Source: Prionace glauca
Taxonomy: Eukaryota > Chordata > Chondrichthyes > Carcharhiniformes > Carcharhinidae
Assembly (NCBI GenBank): GCA_037974335.1
Contig: CM075760.1
Coordinates: forward strand, 39,026,182 to 39,090,181
Direction: 5' to 3'
Length of the DNA stretch: 64,000 nt
In this document: piece by piece, positions 20,633 through 31,130 of the stretch
Numbering within the stretch: position 1 is the stretch's first letter
Layout: each line of letters opens with the position of its first letter
The notes under the pieces: model-generated
The model's input: the letters and a program-made list of their open reading frames with translations, nothing else
Told to the model about the DNA's origin: nothing
Database searches by the model: none
Position numbers and translations under genes: made by a program

Positions 20633-21577
20633 AACATAAGAACATAAGAACATAAGAAATAGGAGCAGGAGTAGGCCATCTGGCCCTTCGAGCCTGCCCC
20701 GCCATTCAATAAGATCATGGCTGATCTGTCGTGACTCAGCTCCACCTTCCCGCCCTCTCCTCATAACCCTTAATCCCTTCTCTTATCAAAAACCCATCAA
20801 CCCGCTTCTTAAAAATATTTAGCGAGGCAGCCTCCACTACTTCAACGGGCAGAGAATTCCAGAGATTCACCACCCTTTGAGTGAAGAAGTTCCTCCTCAA
20901 CTCTGTTCTAAACCGCCCCCCCCCTTTATCTTGAGGCTGTGCCCCCTAGTCCTACTGTCTTTTTTGAGCGGGAAGAGTCTCTCCACCTCTATCCTATCCA
21001 TCCCATTCATCATCTTATACGTCTCAATGAGATCTCCCGTCATTCTTCTAAACTCTAACGAGTACAAGCCTAGTTTATTCAGCCTCTCCTCATAGCTCAA
21101 TCCCCTCAACTCCGGTATCAGCCGAGTAAACCTCCTCTGCACTCCCTCCAGGGCCAAAATATCCTTGCGCAGGTGTGGCGCCCAAAACTGCACACAGTAC
21201 TCCAGCTGCGGCCTCACCAATGCCCGATACAGCTGCAGCAAGACCTCCCTACTTTTATATTCAATCCCCCTCGCTATGAAGGCCAGCATCCCATTCGCCT
21301 TCCTGACCACCTGCTGCACCTGCAAGCTGGGTTTTTGCGACTCATGCACAAGGACCCCGAGGTCCCTCTGCACCGTCGCCTGCTGCAGTTTTTCGCCCCG
21401 TAAGTAATAGTCCTTCCTACCATTCCTCCTACCAAAGTGGACCACCTCACACTTGCCAACATTAAATTCCATTTGCCATTTCCTGGCCCATTCGCCCAGC
21501 CTATCTAGATCCTTCTGCAGACTCTCCACACCCTCCGCACAATTTGCCTTTCCCCCAATCTTGGTGTCATCAGCAAA
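20633..21577 (-). mobile_element. CR1-like LINE, 5'-truncated, copy D family
   Basis: The 3' tail is at 20633-20665. Reading on the minus strand from 21577 it encodes FADDTKIGGKANCAEGVES through FVNLW-type C-terminal sequence, with one frame break in the poly-C tract near 20917. It is almost identical to copy D (6388-9420), so amplification is recent. Confidence 0.9.
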
Positions 21578-21644
21578 CATTATATTGGATTCTGAAACTT
21601 AACTCTGTTTTTCTCTTCATGTTTGCTGCCAGACCTGCTCATTG

Positions 21645-22150
21645 AGGCATAGAGTTTAACAGCATGGAAACAGGCCCTTCGGCCCAACTTGTCCATGCCA
21701 TCCTTTTTTAAACCCCTAAACTAATCCCAATTGCCCGCATTTGGCCAATATTTTTCTTTTTCTATCGTACCCATGTAATTATCTAAACGTTTTTTTAAAC
21801 ATAAAATTGTACCCGCATCAACTACTACCCCTGGAATTTTCTGTATGAAGTAAAAAAAATCCCACCTGGACATTTTTGGATTTCTCCCCTCTCACCTTAA
21901 ATCTAAGCCCTCTAGCTTTATACTCCCCTACCTTTGGGAAGAGATATTGACTATCTACCTTGTCTATGCCCCTCATTATTTTATAGGCCTCTATAAGGTC
22001 ACTCCTCAGCCTCCTACTCTCCAGAAGAAAAAAAAGTCCCTCCTTATAACTCAATTCGTCAAGTACTAATAAATCCTAATAAATCTTTTCTGCACATTTT
22101 CTATAATAGGATAACTAGAATTTACACACGGTTTTACGAATGTGCCCTTA
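21645..22150 (-). mobile_element. Older CR1-like LINE fragment
   Basis: The complement of ACAGGCCCTTCGGCCCAAC is the tail box. The minus frame has SYKEGLFFLLESRRLRSDLIEAYKIMRG, with frame breaks. The family has the short GTTTAACAGCATGGAAACAGG end. Confidence 0.75.
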
Positions 22151-22239
22151 AAATGTCTTGTACAACTTCAACAAGACTTCCCAACCTGCTGAGACCTTGT
22201 GGAATAATCTGTTTTTATTAAAAACATGAATTACTGTTT

Positions 22240-22505
22240 TTCTCATACACATGAACACAATAAATAGGAGCAGGAATGGATCACTCGGCCTATCGAGCCT
22301 GTTCTACCATTCAATGCCATCATATCCGACCTTGGGCTTCAACTCCATTTTCCCACTAGCTCCCTATATCCCTTAATTCCAAGACAGACCGTATATTTTC
22401 TCCATCACAGTCTGAAACGTGTTCAATGAAGGAGCAGCGACAACCCTCTTTGGGGGAGAGTTTCAAAGATGCGCAGCACTTTGCGTGAAGTAAATTCCTC
22501 TGATC
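22240..22505 (-). mobile_element. Degraded LINE 3' fragment
   Basis: AATAGGAGCAGGAATGGATC and GCCTATCGAGCCTGTTCTACC are the reversed tail box. The rest is degraded coding sequence. Confidence 0.65.
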
Positions 22506-22520
22506 TCATAGAACCTCATA

Positions 22521-24160
22521 GTGGACATTAAGGAGGAGGATGTGTTGTGGACATTAAGGAGGAGGATGTGTTAGAACTTTTGAATTCTATCAAGGTAGAT
22601 AAGTCGCCGGGACCAGATGGGATGTACCCCAGGATACTGTGGGAGGCCAGCGAAGTGATTGCAGAGCCCTTGGCGATGATCTTTGCGTCGTCAATGGAGA
22701 CGGGAGAGGTTACGGAAGATTGGAGGATTGCGGATGTAGTCCCTATTTTCAAGAAAGGGAACAGAGATAGCCTGGGAAATTACCGCCCGGTGAGTCTGAC
22801 CTCAGTGGTTGCTAAGCTGATGGAGAGGCTTCTGAGGGACAAGATTTACGAGCATTTGGAGAGGTTTGACATGATCAGGAATAGTCAGCATGGATTTGTC
22901 AAGGGCAGGTCGTGCCTTACGAGCCTAGTTGAATTCTTCGATAATGTGACTGAACACATTGACGAAGGAAGTGCCGTGGACGTAGTGTACATGGACTTCA
23001 GCAAGGCTTTTGATAAGGTCCCCCATGCAAGACTTATTGAGAAGGTGAGAGGGCATGGGATCCAAGGGCCTTTGGCCTTGTGGATCCAGAACTGGCTTGC
23101 CTGCAGAAGGCAGAGAGTGGTTGTGGATGGGTCTTTTTCGGAATGGAGGTCAGTCACCAGTGGGGTCCCCCAGGGATCTGTTCTGGGACCCTTGCTGTTT
23201 GCCATTTTCATAAATGACCTGGATGAGGAAGTGGAGGGATGGGTTAGCAAGTTCGCTGATGACACGAAGGTCGGCGGTGTTGTGGATGGTCTGGAAGGAT
23301 GTCAAAAGTTGCAGCAGGACATAGATAGGATGCAGGAATGGGCGGAGAAGTGGCAGATGGACTTCAACGCGGATAAATGTGTAGTCGTCCATTTCGGCAG
23401 AACCAACGGGATGAACGAGTACTCTATTAAGGGCAGGGGTCTTAGTAGCGTTAAAGAGCAGAAGGATATCGGGGTCCGAGTTCACAGGACTCTTAAATCG
23501 GCCTCGCAGGTGGAGGAGGTGGTCAAGAAGGCGTATGGTGTACTGGCCTTCATTAATCGAGGGATTGAGTTTAGGAGTCGGGAGGTAATGCTGCAACTTT
23601 ACAGGACCCTCGTCAGGCCTCATTTGGAGTACTGTGCGCAGTTCTGGTCGCCTCACTATAGGAAAGACGTAGAAGCTATTGAAAGGGTGCAGAGGAGATT
23701 TACAAGGATGTTGCCTGGACTGGGAGGCATGCCTTATGAAGATAGGTTGAGGGAGCTGGGACACTTTTCCCTGGAGAGGCGAAGGTTGAGAGGCGACCTG
23801 ATAGAAGTTTATAAAATGTTGAGAGGAATAGATAGGGTGGACTCTCAGAGGCTATTTCCCCGGGTTGAAATGGTCGCTACGAGAGGACACAGATTTAAGG
23901 TGCGGGGAGGGAAGTACAGAGGTGATGTTAGGGGTAAGTTTTTCACTCAGAGGGTGGTGAGTGAATGGAATCGGCTGCCGTCGTCGGTGGTGGAGGCGAA
24001 CTCGCTGGGGTCTTTTAAAAGACTTCTGGATGAGTATATGGGGTTTAATGGGATTGGGGGTTATAGATAGGTCTATAGATTGGTGGGGTTGATGTGATCG
24101 GCGCAACTCGAGGGCCGAAGGGCCTGTTTGTGCTGTAATGTTCTATGTTCTATGTTCTAA
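22521..24160 (+). mobile_element. Young 5'-truncated LINE with open 507-codon RT frame
   Basis: The frame 22547-24070 is open from mid-RT (VDKSPGPDGMYPRIL) through [29 protein letters not shown] and FADDTKVGG to the natural end NGIGGYR. The 3' tail is TTCTATG repeated. Endonuclease and N-terminal RT are absent. The first 26 bp (GTGGACATTAAGG...) are tandemly duplicated (22521-22546, 22547-22572). It is almost identical to the insert at 6976-7780. Confidence 0.92.
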
Positions 24161-24169
24161 CCACTGCAC

Positions 24170-24420
24170 TGCTGAAAGAGGCCATACAGCCCGTCTGACT
24201 CTGCAATGACTATCCGACTGAGATCAAGGTCCCATTCCCGCAGCCCCACGCACCCATCCTGCTAATCCCCCTATCCTACACACCTTTGGACACTTAGGGA
24301 CAATTTGCCAAGTCCAATCGACCTAACCAGCACATCTTTGAGCTGTGGGAGGAAACCGGGGTACCGGGAGGAAACCTATGTATAAACGGGGAGAATGGAC
24401 AAGCTCCAGACTGCCCTAAA
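24170..24420 (-). mobile_element. V-SINE-like repeat, degraded
   Basis: The plus strand shows the reversed V-core: GTGGGAGGAAACCGGGGTAC and GGGGAGAATGGACAAGCTCC, with ATCGACCTAACCAGCACATC before it. Confidence 0.6.
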
Positions 24421-24424
24421 CGCT

Positions 24425-24850
24425 CTTTTTGCTGATGCTGTTTTAGATTCCCGCCCAGTGGAAACAATCTCTCAGCGCCCACCCTCTCGATCCCATTCAG
24501 AATGGAGCAGGTTTTTATGAGATCCCCTCTCATTCCTCTAAACGCAAGAGAATTTCAACCGAATTTCCTCAAGTCCTCATCACAGCGGAAACCCGAGCTT
24601 ACGGAGCAAACTAACGACCCTTCACCATATTGTCTGCAATGCAAGAATATCTTTTCTTAAATATGGAGACCAGCATTGAGAAGAATTTCCCACATGCGGT
24701 CTCAATAAACCCTCTCAACTGTAGTAATACCGACTTATTGCTGAACTCCATTCCTTTGACAAGAAAGGTCAAAATGCCATTTCCATTTCTAACTGATTGC
24801 TCACAAACTAACTTCCTGCGCTCCTATGTACAAACAAAACCACCCACTTT
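24425..24850 (-). mobile_element. Degraded CR1-like LINE fragment
   Basis: The minus frame reads MRGDLIKTCSILNGIERVG, then RLFPLGGN; earlier parts show the RT C-terminal region with many breaks. Confidence 0.65.
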
Positions 24851-25016
24851 TTCAAACATGTCTCTTTTTGATACTTTCATGATCACGGGAATAACTAATT
24901 ACTTTTTAAAGTCACGTTGGAAATGTCGACTCTCATGTGAGCTGCCTTCATCCACTTCAAACTCCGTTGCACTTACTGTGTGTACTTTAAACTATATTTT
25001 CCAGGAAGAGTTAAGC

Positions 25017-25089
25017 AGGCTCCAGCGAGAGTCGAACTCGCGACCCCTGGTTTACGAGACCAGTGCTCTAACCACAGAGCTATGGAGCC
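25017..25089 (-). tRNA. tRNA-Thr (CGT)
   Basis: This is a 73-nt cloverleaf. The acceptor GGCTCCA pairs with TGGAGCC, the D-arm is AGCTCTGTGGTTAGAGC, the anticodon loop CTCGTAA gives CGT, and the T-arm is GCGAG-TTCGACT-CTCGC. All stems pair, so it looks functional. Confidence 0.94.
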
Positions 25090-25419
25090 AAAGGCTGCGC
25101 GTTTCTTGCATCAAACGTACCATAATCCGCGAAACAAGGAACAGTCTGAATTTACAGATGGGTGATCTTGAGTGGATGTGTGAGCAATTGAGATGGACAA
25201 CAGGGAGTTAAAAAATGCGATGTGAAAGCGGTAGAATTTAAGGCGTTTCAAATACTTCCAATGATCAGTACCTGCCATGTGTCTGTTTAGAGAATATTCT
25301 TCAGAGCTTTATGCTGATTTCATACCTCTGACTTTTCCAAATATGACACAAGTTTATCCAACTGAATGGTTTACTTTTTTTACTCACTTCATAGTCTCGC
25401 TCTGTTTTACATTTAATAA

Positions 25420-26765
25420 ATAATTCATCAATCCACGCTGTGTTTGCTTGATCGAACCATTCTTTTCCAAGTGCCCTGCTATTTCTTCATTAATGATCGA
25501 TTCCAGCATATTCCCAACCACAGATGTTAAGCTAACTGCCCTGTCGTTACCTGCCTTTGGTTGACCTCCTGTTTTAAACAGTGGCGTTACATTAGCTGTT
25601 TTCCAATCAGCACTTCCACAGAGTCCAGCAAATTTTGATAAAATACAACGAATGTATTTGCTATTACTTCTGCCATTTCTTTTTGTACCCCGGGATGCAT
25701 TCCATCCGGACCAGGGGACTTGTCTACCTTTAGTCCCATTACGATACCCAGCACTGCTATTTTAGTAATATTGATCATTTCAACGTCCTCACCCCCATGT
25801 CCATCGATTATTGGTGTGCTATTTGTATCCTCCACTTCGAAGACCGATACAACAAACTTGTTTAAGGGCTCGGCCATTTCCTTGTTTCCCATTATTAATC
25901 CCCCTTCTCACTTTCTAAGAGTCCAACATTTACTTTAGCTGCCCTTTTCCATTTTATATATTTGTAAATATTTTACTATCAGTTTTCGTATTTTGTGCGA
26001 GCTTACTTTCATAATCTATCTTTCCTTTCTTTTTTTGTTTCCTTAGTAGTTCTTTGTTGTTTTTTAAAGTTTTCCCAATCTTCTAGTTCCCCAGTAATTG
26101 TGGACACTCTGTATTCATTGGTTTTTAATTTGATACTCTCCTTTATTTCCTTAGTTATCCATGACTGGTTATTCCTTTTCTTACATTCCTTCTTCTTTCA
26201 CTGAAATATATTTTTGCTGAGTACTGAGTAAAATTTCCTTAAAAGTCCCCTATTGTTCCTCAACTGTCCCATCAATTAATCTGTGTTCCCTGTCTACATT
26301 AGCCAACTCCGCCCTTATCATATTGTATCCCCCTTGCTCAAGCAGAGGACACTGGTTTGGGACATAGCTTTCTCACCCTTCATTTGTATGAGAAATACAA
26401 CCATATTGTGATCACTCCTTCCAAGAGGATCCCTAACAAGGTGATCATTAATTTTACCTCATTACACAAGACCAGATCCAAGATAGCTTGCTCCCTTGTA
26501 AGGTTTGTAACATACTGTTCGAGGAAACTATCTTGACAGCATTCTAAGAACTCATCCTCACGTCCACGGCACCCAACTTGAATTGACCAATCAATATGGA
26601 GGTTAAAATCCCCTATGATTATTGTTGGTCATTTTTACATGCATTTGTTTGTTTATAGACCACCCCACCTCGAAGTTATTAATTGGGGGCCTATAGACTA
26701 CACCCATCAGTGACATTTTTCCCTTTACTATTCCTTATCTCCATCGACATTGATTCCACATTTTG
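25420..26765 (-). mobile_element. Old CR1-like LINE, endonuclease to mid-RT
   Basis: The minus strand carries degraded RT (GLKVDKSPGPDGMHPGVQKE at 25740-25680) and, further upstream in the element (26330-26700), endonuclease-region sequence. It has many frame breaks and belongs to a family like copy D but is much older. Confidence 0.75.
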
Positions 26766-27180
26766 GAACAACCAGAACTGTACGCAATACTCCAACTGTG
26801 GCCACAGCAGAGTCTTGTACAGTTGCAAAATGACCTCACGGCTCCGAAATTCAATCCCAATAAAAGCTAACACATCGTACGCCTTCTTAACAACCTTATC
26901 AACCTGGGTGCCAACTTTCAGGGATCTATGCACATGTGTATGCACATGTCGACACTACCAAGAGTCCTTCCATTTGCCCTATATTGTGTACTCCTATTAC
27001 CCTTACCAAAGTGAATCACCTCACACTTTTCCGCATCAAACCCCATGTGCCACCTCTCAGCCCAGCTCTGCAGCTTATCTATGTCCCTCTGCAAACTATA
27101 ACATCCATCCTCACTGTCTACAACTCCTCCGGCTTTGGTGTCGTCAGCAAATTTACGAATCCATCCTTCTACACCCTGTC
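26766..27180 (-). mobile_element. LINE fragment, copy A family
   Basis: The minus frame encodes HRSLKVGTQVDKVVKKAYDV and LQLYKTLLWPQLEYCVQFW. The boundary with the previous element is near 26766, and the sequence stops near 27180. Confidence 0.75.
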
Positions 27181-28312
27181 ATTGACTCACTCATCTGTGC
27201 CAATTTATACAAGATGTGGGACGGCGAGTGTTCACATTGCGAGGAGTCACACCGTGGAAACGACAGCACTCTGATCTATGATACTAGGCTTTTCTACCAC
27301 GTCACACACACACACACACACACACATACACACAGATACACACTTGCTCAAAAATTGCCTGTCTCCAGTCGAATGGTTATTGATGTGTGACACCAACTGT
27401 TCCTTTATTTCAAAGAAGAGTCAAAGAGTAACTTTCATCAAGCTTACTCTTTCAAATATGATTTACACATCGTCTCGATAATAAATCTTTAGATGACCGA
27501 GGTTTATGTGAGAAAATAAACAAATGAAATGCAGGATTGCATTATTTCGCCCCAAAATAATAAAGTCCAAGGTGAATTTCGTAGATAAAAAGTGTTTCAC
27601 TTGCTGTTTGTAAGTCGGAAAGCGGGTTCATTGTTTCACTTTTTAAAGGAAATATAGCATATTAACCTTAGTTATCATTTGTCATTTCTGTGAAATCCAT
27701 CCTGTGCTCGCTGAATGTCACAGCAGGAGCATAGGATGTGCAAAATGGTCATAGTGACTTCAGGTGTTTTAGATGTACATCTAATAAAAATAATTAGGGA
27801 GTAGGAACGCAGTTTGATGGTAACTCATGATCAAAATGAAGGGCGGAGTAGACTCAGAAATACTGAATGCACTACTCATGCTTCTAATTTCAGTTTCCAA
27901 AACTCTCAGAAGGAAATACGCGCCTAACTATTCTGATATCTGTGAGCGAGATGTAATTGGGCAGAAATGAGAAGAGATGGTCTTTGAATTTGAGATTAGA
28001 GCCCAGATCAATATCTCCCCTCACCTGCTGTTCTTGATGTAGACACGAAGGCAATGTTTGTGGGAGGTGAAGGTAACCATGGAATGAGCAAGCAACAGTT
28101 TGGTTAGGTATACAATGGGATCATCCCCCTTGCCAATGGTGCAATGTGGAGGTACCAAACAGTGAGCGAATCTGTTTGTTCACCGGTCTGTAACTAAGGT
28201 GCCATTTCTAACTTAATTATTCCTCTGGAGACGTTCACTCAGAATAAATGTGGGACACAATGAAACCACTGCAGAGCGCAGCTCTCAGCTTCATTTCACT
28301 TTCTGGGAGAGG
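27181..28312. other. Upstream region of the GPCR gene; no other gene seen
   Basis: This contains a CA microsatellite (27304-27327). No repeat or coding frame is recognised in the rest. The promoter of the GPCR gene should lie near its 3' end, but no clear TATA box was identified. Confidence 0.4.
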
Positions 28313-30465
28313 ATGCATGGACCAGCGAAAGGCCTTTTCTTCGCCATTTCTTATCCCATTCTCGCTGCCGTTGGTGTTCCTGGTAGGTGAAAGATCCCAA
28401 ATTATTCTCATGGCTTGAAGTGTATGGCGTTGCATAAACATTAACATCGAATTGTTGAATATTCAGTTTTATTCGAATGTAGTGAAACCCGATCCAGTGT
28501 TTTAAGTGTTGTGCAGGATAAAGCCTATAAAGTGACCTGTATTTCATCCACTGGTATACACAGTCTTAGAAAATGAGCTATTGCGATCTAATCATTCAAT
28601 TAGATGCATTGACATAGAACATGCATTCAGTAGTTACATGAAACGATGTTGCGACCTCCAGCAGTTAGTAATCGTTGATTTGAATGAGGTGGCACTGGGC
28701 TGCCCACATTGTTACTGAGGTTTTAACAAATTAAGAATTAATTATTGAAACTTTTGATAAAATGTGAGGGGGTTATGCATATGCATTTTCCCTTGTGTTA
28801 GTAAGTCTGGTAAATGTCAGATAAATATATTTTTAATCACTTGTTGCATCCATGTAGATATAGCAAGTCGAACATGTCTTGCCCATCTCCATCTTTCATT
28901 TGAGAAGGTGATGTAGCGTTTGTTTCTTCAGGCACCCGGATAAGTAGAATGGGGATACTTCACAGAACTTTAACAAATCAACTTCGTAGTGACTTAGAAT
29001 TGTTCAACAAATTTATTTTCTAAGGGTCGTCCTGAAGAGCAAAGGGAAAGTTTAGTCTTTGAAAGAAGGAGTTCCAGCGGTTCGTGTCTCGGCAGGTAAA
29101 GGCACACTGAAAATCAGGGGCATTGAAGTCCACACTCGGAGATACGGTGTGATCTCAGGTAGTTGTAGCACGTTACCAAAATCTGGAAAGGCGAGATTGT
29201 GGAGGGATTTAACATTTGAAAGACGGGATTATAAAAAGAGAGACGCTGCCTGAATGGGGGCTGATAGATGGATGGGTGGGATTAGTACGAAGAAGAATAG
29301 TGACAATAAATTTTGGGAGAATCTGAAATTTGATACTTATTGAGGGGATCAACTCAGTGACCAGAGCGCAGTTAAAATTTGGACTGATTGCCCCTAATTT
29401 AAAATAACTTCAATCCAGTTTTGAATGTCGTGTCATTGCCGAGACTTTACAATCACTGGAGCCTGAAGTTGGCAAAGTGAAGGATGGGGTCGTATTCAGT
29501 AACTGATTGGAGAGCGCAGCGGCTGGTGTTTACATCCCTCTCAGTAACACCTCTCTCTGCCTCTTTCTATTTCAGCCAACTTGGTGACGATCGTAATCTT
29601 ATCCCGAGGACGATGCGGACTGTCAGGGTGCATCACCTACTACCTGATCGCGATAGCATTGACTGATTTCCTTGTCATCATCATTGCCGTCATCCTCAAC
29701 CGGATTGGCCGCATTTACTTTCAGAACAGCGTCCTGTCTACCACTCCCGCATGTACACTCACCAATCTGCTGGTCTATTTTACCCGGGATGCATCTGTCT
29801 GGTTGACAGTGGCTTTTACCATCGACCGTTTTGTGGCCATCTGCTGCCAGAGCCTGAAGACCAGTTACTGCACCGAGAAAACAGCATTGTTGGTTATAGG
29901 AATAGTCTGTGTCCTGAGCTGTGTCAGGAATGTCCCTTTCTATTTCACTTTCCAGCCCTTGTACATCCTGGACGGAGTGCCCTGGTTCTGTGCTTTTAAG
30001 CCCAGTTATTACACACTGTCCGCCTGGCAGGCATTTGGTTGGTTGGACAACATCTTAACCCCATTTCTCCCGTTCCTCCTCATCCTGCTTCTTAATGCTC
30101 TAACCGTAAAACACATCTTAGTGGCCAACAGAGCTCGCAGGAGACTCCGGGGCACGGAGGGTCACGGGGACCCAGAGATGGCCAACCGCAAGAGGTCCAT
30201 CATCCTGCTGTTCGCCATCGCCCTCAGCTTCCTCCTCCTCTGGGTCACCTATGTCATATACTTCCTCTATGTGTGGATTACAGGTGTGGGCTACCGCACC
30301 AGCCTGGATTTCAAAGACCCACGGTACATCTTTCAGGAAATAGGAAACATGCTCCAGCTAGTCAGTTCCTGCAACAACGTCATCATCTACGCAGTCGCTC
30401 AGACCAAGTTCCGAGAGGACCTGAAGAAGGTTCTGCTGAGCCCCTTCACCAAGCTCACTGGCTAA
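28313..30465 (+). CDS. GPR139-like class A G-protein-coupled receptor, two exons
   Basis: A seven-transmembrane receptor of 319 residues, from exon 1 (28313-28382) joined to exon 2 (29576-30465). The donor CCTG|GTAGGT and acceptor TTTCAG|CC join in phase to a GCC codon, giving GVPANLVTIV across TM1. Visible class A marks: N25 in TM1, D54 in TM2, C83 at the start of TM3 and C162 in the second loop (likely disulphide), DRF (107-109) in place of DRY, and NVIIY in place of NPxxY in TM7. A polar basic third loop (about 160-185 of exon 2) precedes TM6. It resembles the GPR139-like receptors annotated in many copies in sharks. The ligand is unknown. The start was chosen because the exon opens with MHGPAKGLFFAISYPILAAV and the join is exact. 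It looks intact. A broken paralogue lies 7 kb downstream. Confidence 0.9.
28383..29575 (+). other. Intron of the GPCR gene
   Basis: This is an intron of 1193 bp with GT-AG ends and a pyrimidine-rich acceptor tract (CTCTCTCTGCCTCTTTC). It splits the codon for Ala24 after the first base. Confidence 0.88.
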
Positions 30466-30689
30466 AACACACATCAGCACGTGCTTGGGTTTCATCAACT
30501 TAGACCAATGTGTACTCCATCTCTCTGAAATCACACACTATTGGGCTTTAGATACAGGACTTCGGAGATGTAAGGTCCGTAATAGAGCGCTCACAGCCTC
30601 CGTTATTGCTCTGAATTAATGCTGAGTTAGCACAGTTGCTAACTTCCTAGAAGAGATAATGTAACAATGGAGATTTCCAGCATTGAAAG

Positions 30690-31115
30690 AGGCCCTTCGG
30701 CCATATAACACCAATCTAATAAAATCCCATATTGCAATAGTTAGCTCGCTTCCTTGCATGCCATGACGTTTCAAATGTTCATCTAAATGCTTCTTAAATG
30801 CGAGGGTTCTTTCCCCTGCCATACTTTCAGGCAGTGAGTTTTCAATTCCCAGCACCTTCGAGGTTAATGAGTTTGTTTTTTTTTATTCCCACAAATCCCC
30901 TGTCAATATCATGTTCCTATCCTTAGATCTATGTCGCTGGTCATTGACACCTCTACTAAGGGGAATGATTATTCACATCTGGCTTATCTATATCCCTCAT
31001 AATTTGGTACAAATCAGTGAGGTTCCTTTCATCCTTCTCCACATTAAGGAAAATAACCCCAGCCTATCCAGCCCCTTTTCATCGCTGCAAACTTCAGCCC
31101 AGACTGCAACCCGTT
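30690..31115 (-). mobile_element. Old LINE fragment, 3' part
   Basis: On the plus strand, AGGCCCTTCGGCC and ATCCCTCATAATTTG are reversed LINE 3' motifs. It is degraded. It is interrupted by the LINE at 31131-34045 and seems to continue at 34100-34370. Confidence 0.6.
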
Positions 31116-31130
31116 CAATTCCCTTAATAT

